From: Tachypleus tridentatus
Taxonomy: Eukaryota; Arthropoda; Merostomata; Xiphosura; Limulidae
Assembly: GCF_004210375.1 (NCBI RefSeq)
Contig: NC_134830.1
Span: 8,804,001-8,868,000 of the forward strand
Length of the DNA stretch: 64,000 bases
Direction of reading: 5' to 3'
The notes under the pieces are model-generated. The model was not told where the DNA came from. It saw nothing but the letters and a program-made list of their open reading frames with translations, and searched no databases. Positions 24,701 to 39,700 of this stretch are shown piece after piece. The first letter of the stretch is position 1; every line of letters begins with the position of its first letter. The translations under genes were made by a program, and so were the position numbers.

Positions 24701-27700
24701 TTGAGAGAAACTTTATCAATAACTAATTGTTGATAAGCTTGTCTCATGTCCAGCTTAAAGTAAAACATTCTACCATCTACTTTGGAAGATTTGATGTCAC
24801 CTTGTAGCCCCCACAGAGATAGATAGTTTTGTCCAACTTTTGGCATGACAGTGATTGGAGTGGTCCATTCTGAATATCACATTACTTACGACCTCCATTT
24901 TCTCCAGGCAGCTTGTCTTCCATGCACAACTTCAGTGAGTATGGTAGTGAGCAAGGCCTGTGAAACTTTGGCTTTGCATCAGACTTCAGAAACATGTTTT
25001 GCTCTGTACTCCTTAGACTGCAACTGAATAAACACCTGTACTTGTTTATTAAAGTTTCACAAAATTAGTCTGTTACTTTTAAGATTGTGTTCCAATTCAG
25101 TTTGCATTGTAACAAATCACAGGCTATTAGTACAGTTTTTGTGTTCCAATTCAGTTTGCATTGTAACAAATCACAGGCTAAAACTGTTAGTACAGTTTCT
25201 GTGTTCCAGTTTAGTTTGCATTGTAACAAGTCACAGGCTAAAACTGTTTGTACAGTTTCTGTGTTCCAATTCAGTTTGCATTGTAACAAATCACAGGCTA
25301 AAACTTGTTCGTACAGTTTCTGTGTTCCAGTTCAGTTTGCATTGTAACAAATCACAGGCTAAAACCGTTAGTACAGTTTCTGTGTTCCAGTTCAGTTTGC
25401 ATTGTAACAAATCACAGGCTAAAACTGTTAGTACAGTTTCTGGTATTGGTATAGACACTTATTTCAACAAATTAGTTCAGATTAATACTACACTTGCATG
25501 CAGCTGAGATATGGTCCATCATTCCAGAAAAATAACATTTGCTGTTCTTGTAATAACATACTAAAAGATTGTCCTCATTTTGCAAGGTATGGACATCATT
25601 TCTCATGTTATGTTGATTTATACCTTTGTTTCCTTGAATTATGCATTGTTTCCATTCCTTTGTAGTCGGTGTCATGTGACTGCTTCAGATTCTTATTGAA
25701 ATATTGTCACTTCTTTTGCAACAGTGTGCAAATTACCTGTAGCACTTTGTTGCTGTGGCTCCCGTGTGTTGTGCTCAGCTGTCTTTAAAGCACGCTCACA
25801 AGTCAGATTCTTTTCAGACAACACTTTCCTTCGAATAGTTTGTGATGAAAGACTATGCCTAAATATACTTCATAACCATACTCGCAACCTTCCGATAATT
25901 CTCACTTCACTTCTAAGTTATTTGTCAAGTTCATTATGGCAGTGAAGTTTAAATTGTTCCACTATGACAAGCAATTTAGGAGTAAAAGGACCTTTCAGTG
26001 TAGCTGTGAGGTCACACGCGATTTATTTTACAGGTTTACACACAACAATAAATTATTCAATAGTGCATACATTTTGGCATCAATAACACTAAAAAAAAAT
26101 ACTGCTAAATGTTTGGATTTAAAAAACTATTGTACATGTTCTTCATAAGATTCAAAATTTTCTTTTTTTGTCTTTGATTCATCAATTTTGTCAAAAGTAG
26201 CTGTGCTAGGAATTGAGCCTGTTGTGGGTCCTCATCATCAGCTTGTATGCTAGGCAGTAAACTGCTGTAGTATAGTCTTATGTTTGTTAGAGTAACAGGT
26301 ATTTATACAAAAGAAACAATTAACTTGTATTCATACATTAGAATACATAGTTCCTTAATTAACAAATATAACACACAAAAAAACTACAATTAGCTTTAGT
26401 TCTGACCTTCAAATGCCTTTTGATACTTGTACTGTAACTTTGAGAATGCTTTTATGCCAAATATTTTGTGTATTTAAGATGTATTTGGTATGTTGATGTA
26501 AATTTGAAATAAAATCAACATATTAATTCTAATAATCCTTCAAATACAGAATTATTTATTTCCATCAGATCTGAGTAAAAAATTCAAACCATTGTGAAAT
26601 TCCTAGACTTAGAATTTTTTTAAAGTTGAGGTTGTGTTCCTGTCTTCAACTTAATTATTTAGGATTGCTGAACTAACATGATTCTTGCATTTAACTTTTG
26701 TTCTGTAGCACAATAAGAGTTTGTCACAATCCAGGATAAGCTGGATGACTATGAACTAATGTACTCTTATATCTTGTTTATTTTCAATTCCTTGTTATTA
26801 TCACTTGTTTGAAAATATATTTATTTACTACTCCATAAAACAAAATGCTAAAGATTTGAGTAAAACCTATCAGTGGCAGAATTTTCTGTAAAATTAAGGC
26901 TTTCAAAATATCTTCATCAGGATCAAATTTTGTTTTGTGTAACAATTTTTATGTACTTTTGAACTGTTTAACTTAAAAATCTAAACAAATGAAAACAGTT
27001 TTCTAAAGCTTCATGCCACACGTACAACTTATCACAGTTAACGTAACTGTTACATCTTAAAAGGTTGCCTTACTCCAGTAAACATTTATCATTCTTTCCC
27101 GTAATGTTACTAGACCAGACACTGAGAGAGGACTTTCAAGGAAGCAGATTATAGAAGGCAAGTTGCAGTATTCAAATCTGTTAAATTTTACTTTTTCTCT
27201 GCATGTGTGCCCTAATTCCACACTTAACAAGTGCATGGGTTTACTTGTTGTTTTCTTGAATAACATGGCATGTTTAAAAATATTTGCTATAGCATTTTAA
27301 TGGATATTGTTTGCATGCTACTTTGTTACCAATTTTCTGTATGGGTTCTGTTTCTGGATTTAAAACATTTGTTCCTTGAAATGCAAACAAATGGGGTGAG
27401 AGGAGGATCTTGAAATAAGAGAATTCAACAAACAAAATGTGTAGAGGTGGTGGTTGAAAAAATGTTTGGAAATGGTATAAAAAGTGGCTAAAAATTGGGG
27501 TGGGGACTAGAAAAAATGGCAAAACCAACAAAATATATGTGGGTAAAAGTATGAATGTGAATATATGTAGAAAAGGAACAGTAGAATAATAATATAAACA
27601 GAATATGAAGGTTTATAAAAGGTCATGGTAGAATAAAGGAAAAAAATTATGATATGGGTAATGGATTAACAGCTGAATATAAGAGTAATGAAAAATATAT

Positions 27701-30700
27701 TTTAAATGGAGGGAAAAAGATAAGAGGAAAAAAACTGATGTCAAAAAATACGTAATAAAGAGAGAATGAAGAACAACAAAAGAACATACTCTATGACTAG
27801 AAGCATGAACATAAAATGAAGGTATCCAGGAATCACTGTAGTGGCCCGACCTGGTCAGGTGGGTTAAGGTGTTCGATTTGTAATCTGAGGGGCGTTATAA
27901 TGTGACGGTCAATTCCACTATTCGTTGGTAAAAGAGTAGCCCAAGAGTTGGTAGTGGGTGGTGATGACTAGCTGCCTTCCCTATAATTTTATACTGCTAA
28001 ATTAGGGACAGCTAGTGCAGATAGCCCTGTGTAGCTTTGCAGGAAATTCCAAAAAACAAAACAAAGGAACCACTAAAATTTGGAGTAGAAAATAATAACA
28101 GAAATATTAATAAGAATTTCTATTATTAGTAAAGAGAACAAATGCAATAGAAGGATATGAAAATAAGAAAGCAAAGACTGTAAAATAGCACTGATTGTTT
28201 TGCTTGGTGTGAAAGTTTGTAAACAGAGAACCTCAAATGATAATAGTGCTAATAAAGAACTTTTAGAACACTCAGTAAAATTAATATATTTTGTCATTAA
28301 ATATTATTCAGAGCAAAAGGAGTAATTCGTGACCTGAAAATGAAGGTAAAGTAATGGGTACTAACTAAAAATGTAGCATCAGTCAACACAGACCATAAGA
28401 TAAAAGGAAATATAGCTCACTGCTGAAATCAAGAGCTCATAATCAAGCAGAATTTTATGAGAAAATGTTTTGTTTATTTTAGTGTGTGAAGAAACAAATC
28501 TGGATTAATGTGAAGGAGAGTTAAGGTTTGGTTCTTGTTGAACATTCAGTGAGTTTTGAGACTGAGGTATCCATTAAACAATGAAAAATATAACTTACAG
28601 AAACTAAAATACAAAAATTATAAAGTATTGAAAAATGGACTAATCAGATCTTTGAGGCTTCATTAACTTAGTGACTGAACAACAAGCAAATCTAATTTAA
28701 ACTAAACTGTTTGTACCATTATCAACAATATGTTCTTGTTTTCTTTGATTGTTAAGCTGTGATCAACATGTTTTTAATTGTTTTGATCTTTTTGTAACAT
28801 GATTGATGTTTGAATTTCTTTACAAAACTTTCTCTCTTTAGTTACAAATATTACTGGAATAATTTTAATTCAATTAACTATTGAATGTTTTCATATTTTT
28901 CTGTTAATTTATCATGTTCTGTGAAAGTTTTAATATATTAAATTTGTTTTTGTATTCCTTCCCTTTAATGATTAATTCTAAACTTAAAAGTATGGTTGTA
29001 CTTATTTTCCAGTTTCCCCTCTAAGTACATTTTCCTTTTGTATAAATGTATCCTAAACAACAGCAGTCACTATGTGCAACTTACAACATCACCAAACTAG
29101 CTAATTTTTAATTGATTCAAGTTGTCATGTAAGTTATTGACATCAGCTGATGTTGAGCTATATTTCTATGACTAATAGTCATTTAAGATGATGGTAACAG
29201 AAAAGTTTCTACTGTCTTATGTACACTGGATACTGGTAGAAGAATGTTTCTTTGTTTAGACATTAAGTCTTTGTGCTCAAAATAAGTGTAATCTTTCCTA
29301 GCACGCTGAAGTTCTGATAGTGGTAAATTTCTATTTATACAGCTGTATGAAAATAAATTAGATAGTTTTCAAATTAAATTTCTTTGTGATATTTTGATTA
29401 GAAATAATTTCCAGATAATTGACTTCTACTTATTGTAAAGATCTTTTGAGTCAATTTGGAGACAGGCTTGAAAAAAGTTTTCAGAGGAACATCTGTAACA
29501 CTACTATAAGTAAAGTCATGCTAATGCATAAAATGTTAAGCCTTTTCTTGAATAATGAAGAACTAGCTAAACCTTATTGCCTCATAGTTAAGTGCAATAT
29601 ACAAAACATTTAATGCACATAGCATATACAAGGGTGTGTCACTAGACTTGTAGACTGCTTTGACTTGCATATTTTACATGATACAGGCCATCAGTGACTG
29701 CAGGTAATGCAAATAGTGTACTAATGGAATTATAAGTTCATATAGATTTAATATCAAATGGGGATATTTAAAATTTTTATTCCTAACTCCATCTCATTTG
29801 ATTCTAAAGTTTAACTTGTGCTTAGTAGTCTGTGATTTTCTGTTATTGGAATAGATAGTGATATAGTGTGAATTTAGGGAAACTACAGTTTTGATTAAAT
29901 GTTTTTTCAATTGTTATTAAAGCTGTAACTAATCTGTTTTAAGACACTTCAATTTGTAAGATGTTTTTATAAGTAAACTACAGTATTTATGGTTTTATAG
30001 AGTGGGTATTAAGTGTGTCCAGTTACCTTTACTTTCTGTTTATTCTCTGTAGTTTAAAAGATATCAACTGTTTAAAAATGAATGGAGCTATTTGTAATAA
30101 CTAATGTGCTTAATATGTACCTTCAGCTATATTAAGTTTCTAAAATTATATAGGTTTTCTCTAACACTTAATGTGTAATTATTTTAAAGGATATTAAACC
30201 TATGGAGTAAATTGTCTCTATGTGGTTGATGTATGCTTTAAAGTATGGCTGAAGTTGTTTCTAATATGTATATATGTAACTGATTAATGTATTAAACTTC
30301 ACACTGTCTTAATGTGTAATATGATGTTTATCTTAAATAAATTTACACTAACATGACTATTATAACAAAACTTCTTTATACACTCTTAGATTTAATTTCA
30401 AATAGGTCACATGGTCTTAAAAATCTTTATGGTCCCGTAACATTAATCAAACAAAAACCAGAATAATATTAGTGTACGTGTTGGCAGTAAATTTCTTTCC
30501 TACCATTTGTTGGTCTAATAATGTACTCTGCATGAACATAAACAGGAAAAAAATGTTAACTGATGTGGAAACAATGGATTTATTTAATACAAAAAATGAG
30601 ATCTGTGAGAAGTTTGAAGTTTCTAAAATTATGCTTAATTTGAAAAAGTGATTAGAATAGTGAGATGTTGGTTAGTGAATTTGTCTTAAAGAGTTACAAT

Positions 30701-33700
30701 TTATCCTAGATCTCGCTCCTTGTGTAATATGGTAATATACAGGGTGGTGCAAAATTCATACCCAATAGTGATTTTTCATGATGGTATATATAAAAACTTA
30801 TTGGTTGAGTTAATGACCAGTTATTTGAACATTTACTTTAATAATTGAATTACTTTTTATTGTTATTAAAAATCTGTATGAAGCATGACTTGGGCACCAG
30901 TGTGTTTTATAAAGGGTATTTATCAATATTTAATATATTAATGATGACTAAATGATATTAATACTTGTTTCAAATAAAATTTGTAGTGCTAATAACTATT
31001 AGATTTAATTACAAAGTAGCATGCTTTATGCTAATGTTTCTTGTAACTGAATGTAAGAGTTTGAAGACTTGTTTTTGTAATTCAGGGTTGACAGCATCAC
31101 TGGAGAGGTTACAACTTGGCTACGTTGACATCTTATTTATAAATAAATCTGACCCAATGTGCCCTATGGAAGGTATTTGACTTTGTCCAGAATTTTTCAA
31201 ATGAAAATACTCAGAAAAGTGTAACGTGTTCAACTCAAGAAAAGTATTAAAGATGTATAAAAAAAATTTAAATTTGTGACTATTTTCTTTATTACAATAT
31301 TTGGTGTTATGTAGAATCTTTATTAGATTACTGAGTTATTCAGATTATAAGATGAGTCATACTTGGGAAATGTATAGCCTATACCTTTTTGTTATTAAGC
31401 CATTATCCTAGTAATTAACAGCATGCAGTAAATATAAACTGCATTTTTTTTTTTTTAAGTATTTTGTTCTTTTATTTTAGAGGTTGTCCGAGCATGTACA
31501 TACTGCATCAATCAAGGACTGGCAATGTATTGGGGTACTTCACGATGGACTCCAATAGAAATAATGGTAAGTTAACTGTTGTACACATTTTAAGTAACTG
31601 TGGATGTAGATAAACAATAAACACAAATCACTTCAAATGACAGATGAGGTTTAACTTATTTTTCAGGTGCTGGATATGGGCTAGCCATTATAGTGTCCTG
31701 AAATAGAGAATCCCAGAATTTATAATACATATCTCGTTGCTGTAACAATACACTCTGTACTTGAGGCTACGTGTGTTCTATAAGAATGACAATCAAATCC
31801 AAATATTAAGTCAAAAGAGTATCCTAGGAGTTACCTAACTATCCTAACCCAGTGGTTTTCAAACTTTTTGTCTGAGGCTTTTGAGGCCTCCCAACCTGTG
31901 ACTTTAGCCATAATCATTAAAAAAACAATGTTGTAGTGAAAAAACACCATTACATTTTGACATGCTGCATCATTCAGTTCATTCAACATCATTTTTATCA
32001 GCTTATTGTTTACGTAGAAGTAAAATTAATTCAGCATCTTTTGTTTTTTGGCCCATTTTGGAGGACCCCTTCCCCAGAAAAAGCTTCATAGTCCCCACTT
32101 TGGCAAACACTGTTCTAACTTATTTTGAAATTAGAAATAGCTATGTTAAGATAGCTCATGTATAGCTTTGTGCAGACATTCCAGAACAGTTGAACAAAAA
32201 CAGTTCTTGTGATTTTAATATTGTTTTACTCTCTGGTATATTGATTAATTAAATGGTTTATCTATAGAAGTAGAATACTTAGAGCACCGACTTTAAATGC
32301 CAGATACTGATAATTCTAGTTAATGGGTGAGAGTTCCAACTGATACAGGCCTACTTCACTGTATTTTAAAACTTTAAAACTTCTTGATGGGAAACTGAGG
32401 TATAATAACTATACAAAGTAAAGCTGAATTTGATGGAACTAAGTTTCATTTACATGGAGTTTCACTCCTTAAACAGTTTTTACTTCTCAACATAAATTCA
32501 AATTTTATCTGATCTTTTTAAAAGTATCACAGAAACTGATAGACAAAATGTGAAGTTTTGGTTCTTTTGTGGAATTTTCCTATGTAAAAAAAAACAAAAT
32601 GCTGTCATAAATATAAATAATAATTTCATGTTACATTTCTCAAGTTCAACAATGCTGTATAATTCAATATTTCAATCAATCTGTTTTCTGAAGTTACTTT
32701 TCCTTTTGGTAATAAGAGATTGGTAGTTTAGTTATTAACCTACGAGCAGCAGTTACATCAACTACTGTCCTGTTAACTGAAGTTACAATTGAATTGATTA
32801 ATGCCTCAAAATAATCAACTAATCAAAATTGGTGTTTTTACTTCTTTCAGCAGTTGACTAATTTGAGGGCTATCGGTTTGTTTTCCATTACCACCAAATA
32901 GGCTTACTTTGTTATTACTGCAAAGCCACTAAGGCTATTTTCTATTTTCACCAACTTTGAACTGCTGAACAAGAGAGAGACGACTGGCTGGCAGTACTCA
33001 CAGTAAACTCTAAGAATATTTTAGTGTTAGTGTAAATTTACTTTATGCATTCATTCAACATTGTATTATGTTTGTTATCCATAGTTTTGTAACTGTATTA
33101 TTTAATGTTGAATAAGCAGGTGCTGATCTAGGGAAAGGGTCCTGCTAAGCCTGATCCCCAAATGTTTTTGAGAATTTAACATCCTTATGATGTCTCATCA
33201 AAAATAAACATTATATACCACAGTTTTTGTTTCATTGGGCTATAATTTTCATAACTTTTTCAAGGTTTTCTAAGCTGGGGGTGTACAACTGCCTCAGTCA
33301 ATAACTTATTTCTAATCTAGTGTAACAACCTGAATATTAATTAAACATTACCATGATAAATATTAATGCCTTGGGTTTTACAGACTATCTGGTAATGTTT
33401 CTAGAGTTGAGAGCTTTGTTTTTATTAAATTTCATGTTGTTTAAAACTTCTTAACAGAAAAACTGATTGTGTTACAAGACTGTTAAGAGTTTAAGAAGTT
33501 TTAAACAACATGAAATTTTTTAATGTTGAAGACAGGTTTTCTATTTGCAAATGCTAAAATATGAGTGTAGATTTAGAATTTATTTTTGCTTTTATTCATT
33601 ACCAATTATTATAATTTAAATTTTGAAAATGTATTAACTGCTACAAAAGTTATACCATTAATTTTGTTATATATTTGAAAAATATTCAAGTACTCCATCT

Positions 33701-36700
33701 TGTGAGCTCTGACTTTATAATTTCTCATGTATTGAAAAAGAAAATTAGGTGATAAAAATACATTCAGGTAACCGACACTGAATAGTCTTTAGCCAAAACT
33801 TATGTTTTCAAGCCTTTTTTGTGTAATAGAGTTTAACTTTAAATAAAAAAAAATTATTGCTTGGAAATGTTAAAAAGTAATATATTTGCTTTCATCAACA
33901 ATTATTTAGTTGTTTAGTACAGTTGTCATGTGGAAGTTTCTTGGGAGAAACACTTGAACATCACTAATCATATTTTCAGTTGGTTACATTTTATATACTA
34001 TGTTGCATGTGTGATAAATCTTCATCTGAAACAGTTTAAAATAAACAAAACTTGCTTCTGAATTATTATTTATGAATTCAAAATTTACTCTAGCTTTTGA
34101 TATTTTTTTAAATGGGTAAGTCTTTCTGCCACAGTTTTTTAAGTTAATTTTGTATATTAATTCAAACATTTTTTTTCCCAAGAATTTTAAGTCTGAAATT
34201 ATTTGGTTAATGTTTTGTCATTCTTTAACATTTAGTGTAATTCACAAAAACATTTTAAAACCTTGAGTTTTGCTTGTATGTAACTCACTTGTGAATTTTG
34301 TAGATTTTTCTGCCCATTCCAAAGAATAATTGTTCTCAAGTTTATAATCCTTTGAGAGTATATTATCTATTTCTTGATTTTTCAAGTGCTTCCATTGACT
34401 CTGTCCAAGTGATTCTGTAACTCTTATCACCTTGAATGGTTTGATTTATTCAGTGATAAAACACAGCTTTGAAAACAGCTATAAATAAAACTTAGATATA
34501 AAAGTATGATTCCCCATAACTCAAGTGCTTTCAAAAGGTTCACCTTTTAAAAACATTTGGGTTATAAGGTATGTTTTTGTATTAAACTTATTTCTTGTAC
34601 CAAAGTGTTTTCCTAACCTCAAGAAAGTTTAACCATGATTGAGTGACCATGAATTTTACAGATTTATCAGAGTAAAATAAATGTAGCAAATGGACCAGGT
34701 TGCTGATTTAGAGAAAGCTATATTATTAAATGAAGTCCTGATGTGATTTATTTAATTTCATGCTTGTTAAATCTTGGTTCCTTACTTAAATTCATAATGC
34801 TTTTAATCCTCTCACTATAGACATCTTATAAATTCAAAATGTAATTAAACTACTTTATTATCATGGTTTACAAATAAGTTTGACATAACTTAATCAAATA
34901 TTAATGTTTAAGTTCTTAATTTTATAAAAAAATATTTTTGGAACAAACTCAATACCTGCTTTTTAGCAAGTTCTCTAATTTAGTTACCAATTTTTCAAGA
35001 AGTATGAAATTTAATGTAAATTACTCATAATATTGTTATTACTCAGTCAAGACATAATTTTTATATCCTTCAACTTTATTTGGATACAGAGCCAAAAAAT
35101 AGGAAATCAAACTCTTGTAACCATACCCACTTGTCACTTTACACATTACCAATCAATAGTTTCATATGACATTTAATCCTATATTATTTATAACAAATAA
35201 TATGGTTAAGTTTTAATATATCAAATGATATATTATGTTAGACTTTACAAAAATTGTCTATTTCAGTTTCAGTTCAAGCTTTACACTGCATGAAACATGT
35301 TGAACTTAGTTGAATTTTACTAACTTTTGTTGCATAGTTGGAAAACTATAAATTATGTTATAGAATATTGTCTGCTTTTTATGTACCTTTTTATTTAATG
35401 AAATATCATTAGTATAAAAGTAGTCACTCAGCAGTAAACAGCAAAAAGAAACCTAGATAAGTATTATATTCCTTCAGTTTTCATGTGTATTCTTAATTTA
35501 TTGTTATAAAAGTAACTAAAATTTAAAAAACTAACTTTTTAGGTTAAATGAGTTACGCAAAAAATGAAACTCATCACGAACTATGCTCATAAGGCTTTTG
35601 TGCATTAAATAATTCAGTGGGGTAATTCAAGCTACATGTTTGCAGAGTGATTTACAAGTTTTGTGGTGAGATTATTAGTTAAACTAGGTTCAAAATGCAA
35701 GTACAAGCGAATATATACTGTTACGAGATTTAAGCTAAATAGGATAATCAAGTCTAGTTTTCTGTTACAAACTGAAGTCATTTTAGAAAGAAAAGAGGAT
35801 AATGTAAATTTTTTATGGAAGTTACAAGGTTGGTCAAATTGACCCTGTACTGAGGTAGCATTTAGGAAATAACATAAAATAGTTGATATCCTATCTTTTC
35901 TCTTTTCAGTTACAATGGTTGTATTATTATATTCATGAAATAAGGTTACTTACATTAAGTAAGTATGTTAGGTAATGGAATAATACTGATAACTCAAATT
36001 CTTATCCTATTAAATATTACTTTTATATTTTTTCAATTTAAACAAGATGCATACGTAAACTGGCTGACTATCTAATTATTTTAAGGTGCAGTCATAATAT
36101 GTTTTAAGTAAAAAAATTAGTTATTAGTATTTAGTAAAACTTTCATTAATAATCAATTTATCTGATCTACACATTTACAGTAAGTTAAGAATACTGCATA
36201 TGTTGAAAAGAAATAAATGGTGACACCATGGTCACCTCTACTCAAGTCACTTTATTAGTTCATTAAGTAGAAAATGTTCATGTTATCTGTAATATAAAAT
36301 ATATCAAATTTTCAAATGGTAATTGTCAACAGAAGCATTAATTTAAAATAATGGTAAATTGAAAGTTATTAAAAAAAACTTTGAAAATCAATATTTTGTT
36401 ACAATAATGATGTGGTTCTCAAACTCTGTAGGCTAGCATCCCCACTGGTGGTGGTGTTTTTTGTTGTTTTTTTGTGATGTCCAGAATGAACATCACTAAC
36501 ATGCCAAAATACTGTACTAAAACTAGCAAGCCAATCAGTTTGTAAGTATTGCTAACTGCCCATTTTACTTAGAAGATTTTATATTACTGCTGTAATTTTA
36601 CAGAATTTTTGTCATGTAGTGTAACTACAGTAATTATAGTGAGTTTGAAGGCTTGGAAATGAAAAACTTGTTAGTTTTCTATTCTTTAAGTCTTATGTGA

Positions 36701-39700
36701 TGACATTCCATTAAAATCTTTGTGTTGGTTCAAATACAATGCATTTTTGTCATATGATTTCAAGTTCAAACTATCCCTAATATTCTGTGTTCCAAGATTT
36801 TAATTTATAAGATGTAGTGCTAATAAATTTTCTCTTAAATTAGTAGTTTCTAGGTTCTATCAGTATTTTTCAGTTCTTGCACCAAAACAATAATTGAAAA
36901 TGAAAGATGCAGTCAAAACATGTCGTTTATTGTATAATGGTTAATTTTGACACTTTTTGACAAGTGTCAGCTGCTTTTCAAAACTGGCATTTGCCTTAGA
37001 TGATTCTAAACAGTAATATCCTATTAACATGCAATTTTTAATAGTTCCAAAATAGAAAACGTGAAATATGTTAATAATATTCTTAAGGCTAACATTGAAA
37101 GTCAGGATCCACTGGGATACTTATCTTCTGTAATAGCTGGGTTATAGCAAGTAACCTGAAGTAAAAGTTTAGTTTTTATTACTGCCTAGCAAGTTTATTA
37201 ATGATAGAAAATTGAAGGTAGAAACATAACAGAAACATGGTTAATGTTATGAAGAATAAATTTGTCAGTTATCCACAAGAGTATACAGCCTGATCTAATA
37301 TTCCAACAGATATTTGGCATGGCTTAATTGTTCCAAAACTTGTCTGCAAGTTTGACAGCTAAAACCTTGTATGCAGCAAATAAAACTAAATGCACTGGAT
37401 GAAATGCAGTTCAGTACAGATGATGTTGTATAGATTTGGAATATCAAAAATTGGATCCACTAAAAAATTCCAGTTTGGAAACCACTAGACTAATAGGTCT
37501 GACCTCAAAAAAACAAAAAGCATCATAACCTTGATAGTTTAATCAAGTATCAGTTTTAACCATTTTGTTTCTCTTCAAATAAAACTTCCTCTATAAAACT
37601 AATAACAAGTTATAACAAGATGTCAATGTTATTATATTTTATATCCCTAAAAGGGAGACTGTACACTAACCCATGCTGATAGTAAGTAACAAGGGTAGTA
37701 TATTCTATTCTATTGTATGACAGTCTAATAGTGGAAAAAGTTGAGTGTTAAAGATTTTTTGCTTTTTTAAGTTGGTGTTATTAAAAAGTCACTAGTGTTT
37801 TATTATTCTTAGGAAGTGGGTACTGTAACTCTTGAGAGGTGTTAATCATTATATCTTCCTCATATAGGAAGCATACACTGTAGCTCGTCAGTTTAATCTG
37901 ATTCCTCCAATAGTCGAGCAGACAGAGTACCACATGTTCCAGCGGGAAAAGGTGGAGAGTTGTCTTCCTGAACTTCTTCACAAAATTGGTACATTATTCA
38001 TCTTGGTTAAGTTCTTAGTCATTAACATGTTATCAACTTTGTGACTGCAAGTTGATAACGTGTTATTCACTATATTCATTCTAACAAAAATTAACTTGGA
38101 AAAGTTAAAATTTGTCATAATTACTCTTTCATGTGGCTAAATATTTTAAATTTGATTTCAAATAATATAAAATTCTCCCTCTATCAGAACTGTAGTCATG
38201 GAATAAAAGTGACTGGTAATGTTCTGAAAGGATGATGATTTGGTCTGTAAATTGGTGTAGAGACCTGTATTTCTTCCAAAGAAAGTCTTTTGAAAAACAG
38301 CCTGGCATAGCCATATGATTAGAATGCTTAACTTGCAATCTGAGGGTTATGGATTCAAATCACTGTCACACCAAGCATGCTCGTCCTTTCAGCTGTGGGG
38401 GCATTATAATGTGACAGCCAATCCCACAATTTGTTGGTAAAAAAGTAGTCCAGGAGTTAATTATTCTGTGGTGATGACTAGCTGCCTTCCCTCTAGTCTT
38501 ACATTGCTAATTTAAAGAATGGCTAGCACAAATAGCTCTTGTGATTGCTTTGCACAAAATTTAAAAACAAACCAAACCTAATATGAAGTTGTCATTCATA
38601 ATAAAAGCTTCCGATACATCTACATTTCCTAATTCCTTCTTGAAACAGTCTAGATATCTGCCTGAATTATTACATATTATAATATCTATTTCAAATGTGT
38701 TATAATAGTTTAAGATAGGACTTGCCCCATACCTAGTGTTGTCTGGGTTTTGCCTTTTTTTTTTTATTGGGAAAAACGTCTTCATACTATATTTTTTGTA
38801 TGAGAATATATTAAAATATGTCCAAAGACATGTTATGGTACATGTTGTGTAACATTACCACTGTGGCTAATTGGAATATTATAAGATTCAAAAAATACAA
38901 AATAAATGTTTTATGTTTTTAATTTCTCTAAACGTGACTGAATGCTTGTCACAATGGGTCCACACTTTATCAGATGTAAAGAATTATTCTAAGCTATGGA
39001 ATACAATGAAAATTAATTCAAAATAAATTTATTTCTTTACGTATAAAGGGTATACCCTACCCTTAAATTACATACATGTATGATAGTATTATGAATTATT
39101 TTTATGGAAGATAAGATTATATTTTTAGTTTCAAAAGACGTTTTAATATCTACAATTAGTTTTGACTTTTTTGTCTAACATTACAAATAAAAATTCAAGA
39201 ACTGTGGTCAAAGCTTAGCATCTGACATATTACAATTTCACAGTAGAATTTATTAAGGAATATTATGAACAAAATATTTTATAAATATGTAAATAAGCAC
39301 TGATAGTAGTAGTGTACAAATACAGAACTTTCACCTCTCTGTCAGGAATAGGAACAATGACTTGGTCACCTCAAGCTTTTGGATGGTTAACAGGAAAATT
39401 TGATGAAGGAATTCAACTTCTCTCAAGAGGGTCTTTTCGGGTAGGAAACTTAATTTTTTATAATTTATCAGCACACTTTAAGAGTCTCATAAGTCAGTAT
39501 ATTAACCAAATATAATCTGTTTGTTTCAGGAGAATAATGTAGACAAGTTGATATTATTAACGAGGTACAGTATTGGCATGTTTTGTGGGAATAGCTTTGA
39601 CAAGTCGGTGTTTGCGAAGTACAAATGAAAATTATTTATCAATGATTAATAATAACTTGAAGTAACATGAGTGAAAAGGTGGTAAACACACATTGTGTGG

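Larger units (their letters stand above)
22870..26400 (-). mobile_element. Decayed Ty3/gypsy-type LTR retrotransposon
   Basis: On the - strand the order is a gag-like block (25930-25700: [20 protein letters not shown], then [15 protein letters not shown]), a minisatellite, and a pol block (25000-24320). The pol block holds [46 protein letters not shown] and [10 protein letters not shown], which are Ty3/gypsy reverse transcriptase motifs. Two related stretches, about 26245-26400 and 22945-23060 (both with atttataca and agaatacatagtt), lie where the two LTRs should be. They are diverged and no exact ends were found. The second catalytic Asp reads Asn, and frames are broken throughout. Confidence 0.75.

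Noticed and set aside
25085-25507. 140-codon ORF with repeated Cys-rich segments
   Set aside because: It is only a reading of the 60-bp minisatellite; other frames and the other strand are also open.
30738-30770. Possible end of a mariner-type element (cagggtggtgcaaaattcat)
   Set aside because: No matching inverted end or TA duplication could be found nearby, so it is not listed as an element.
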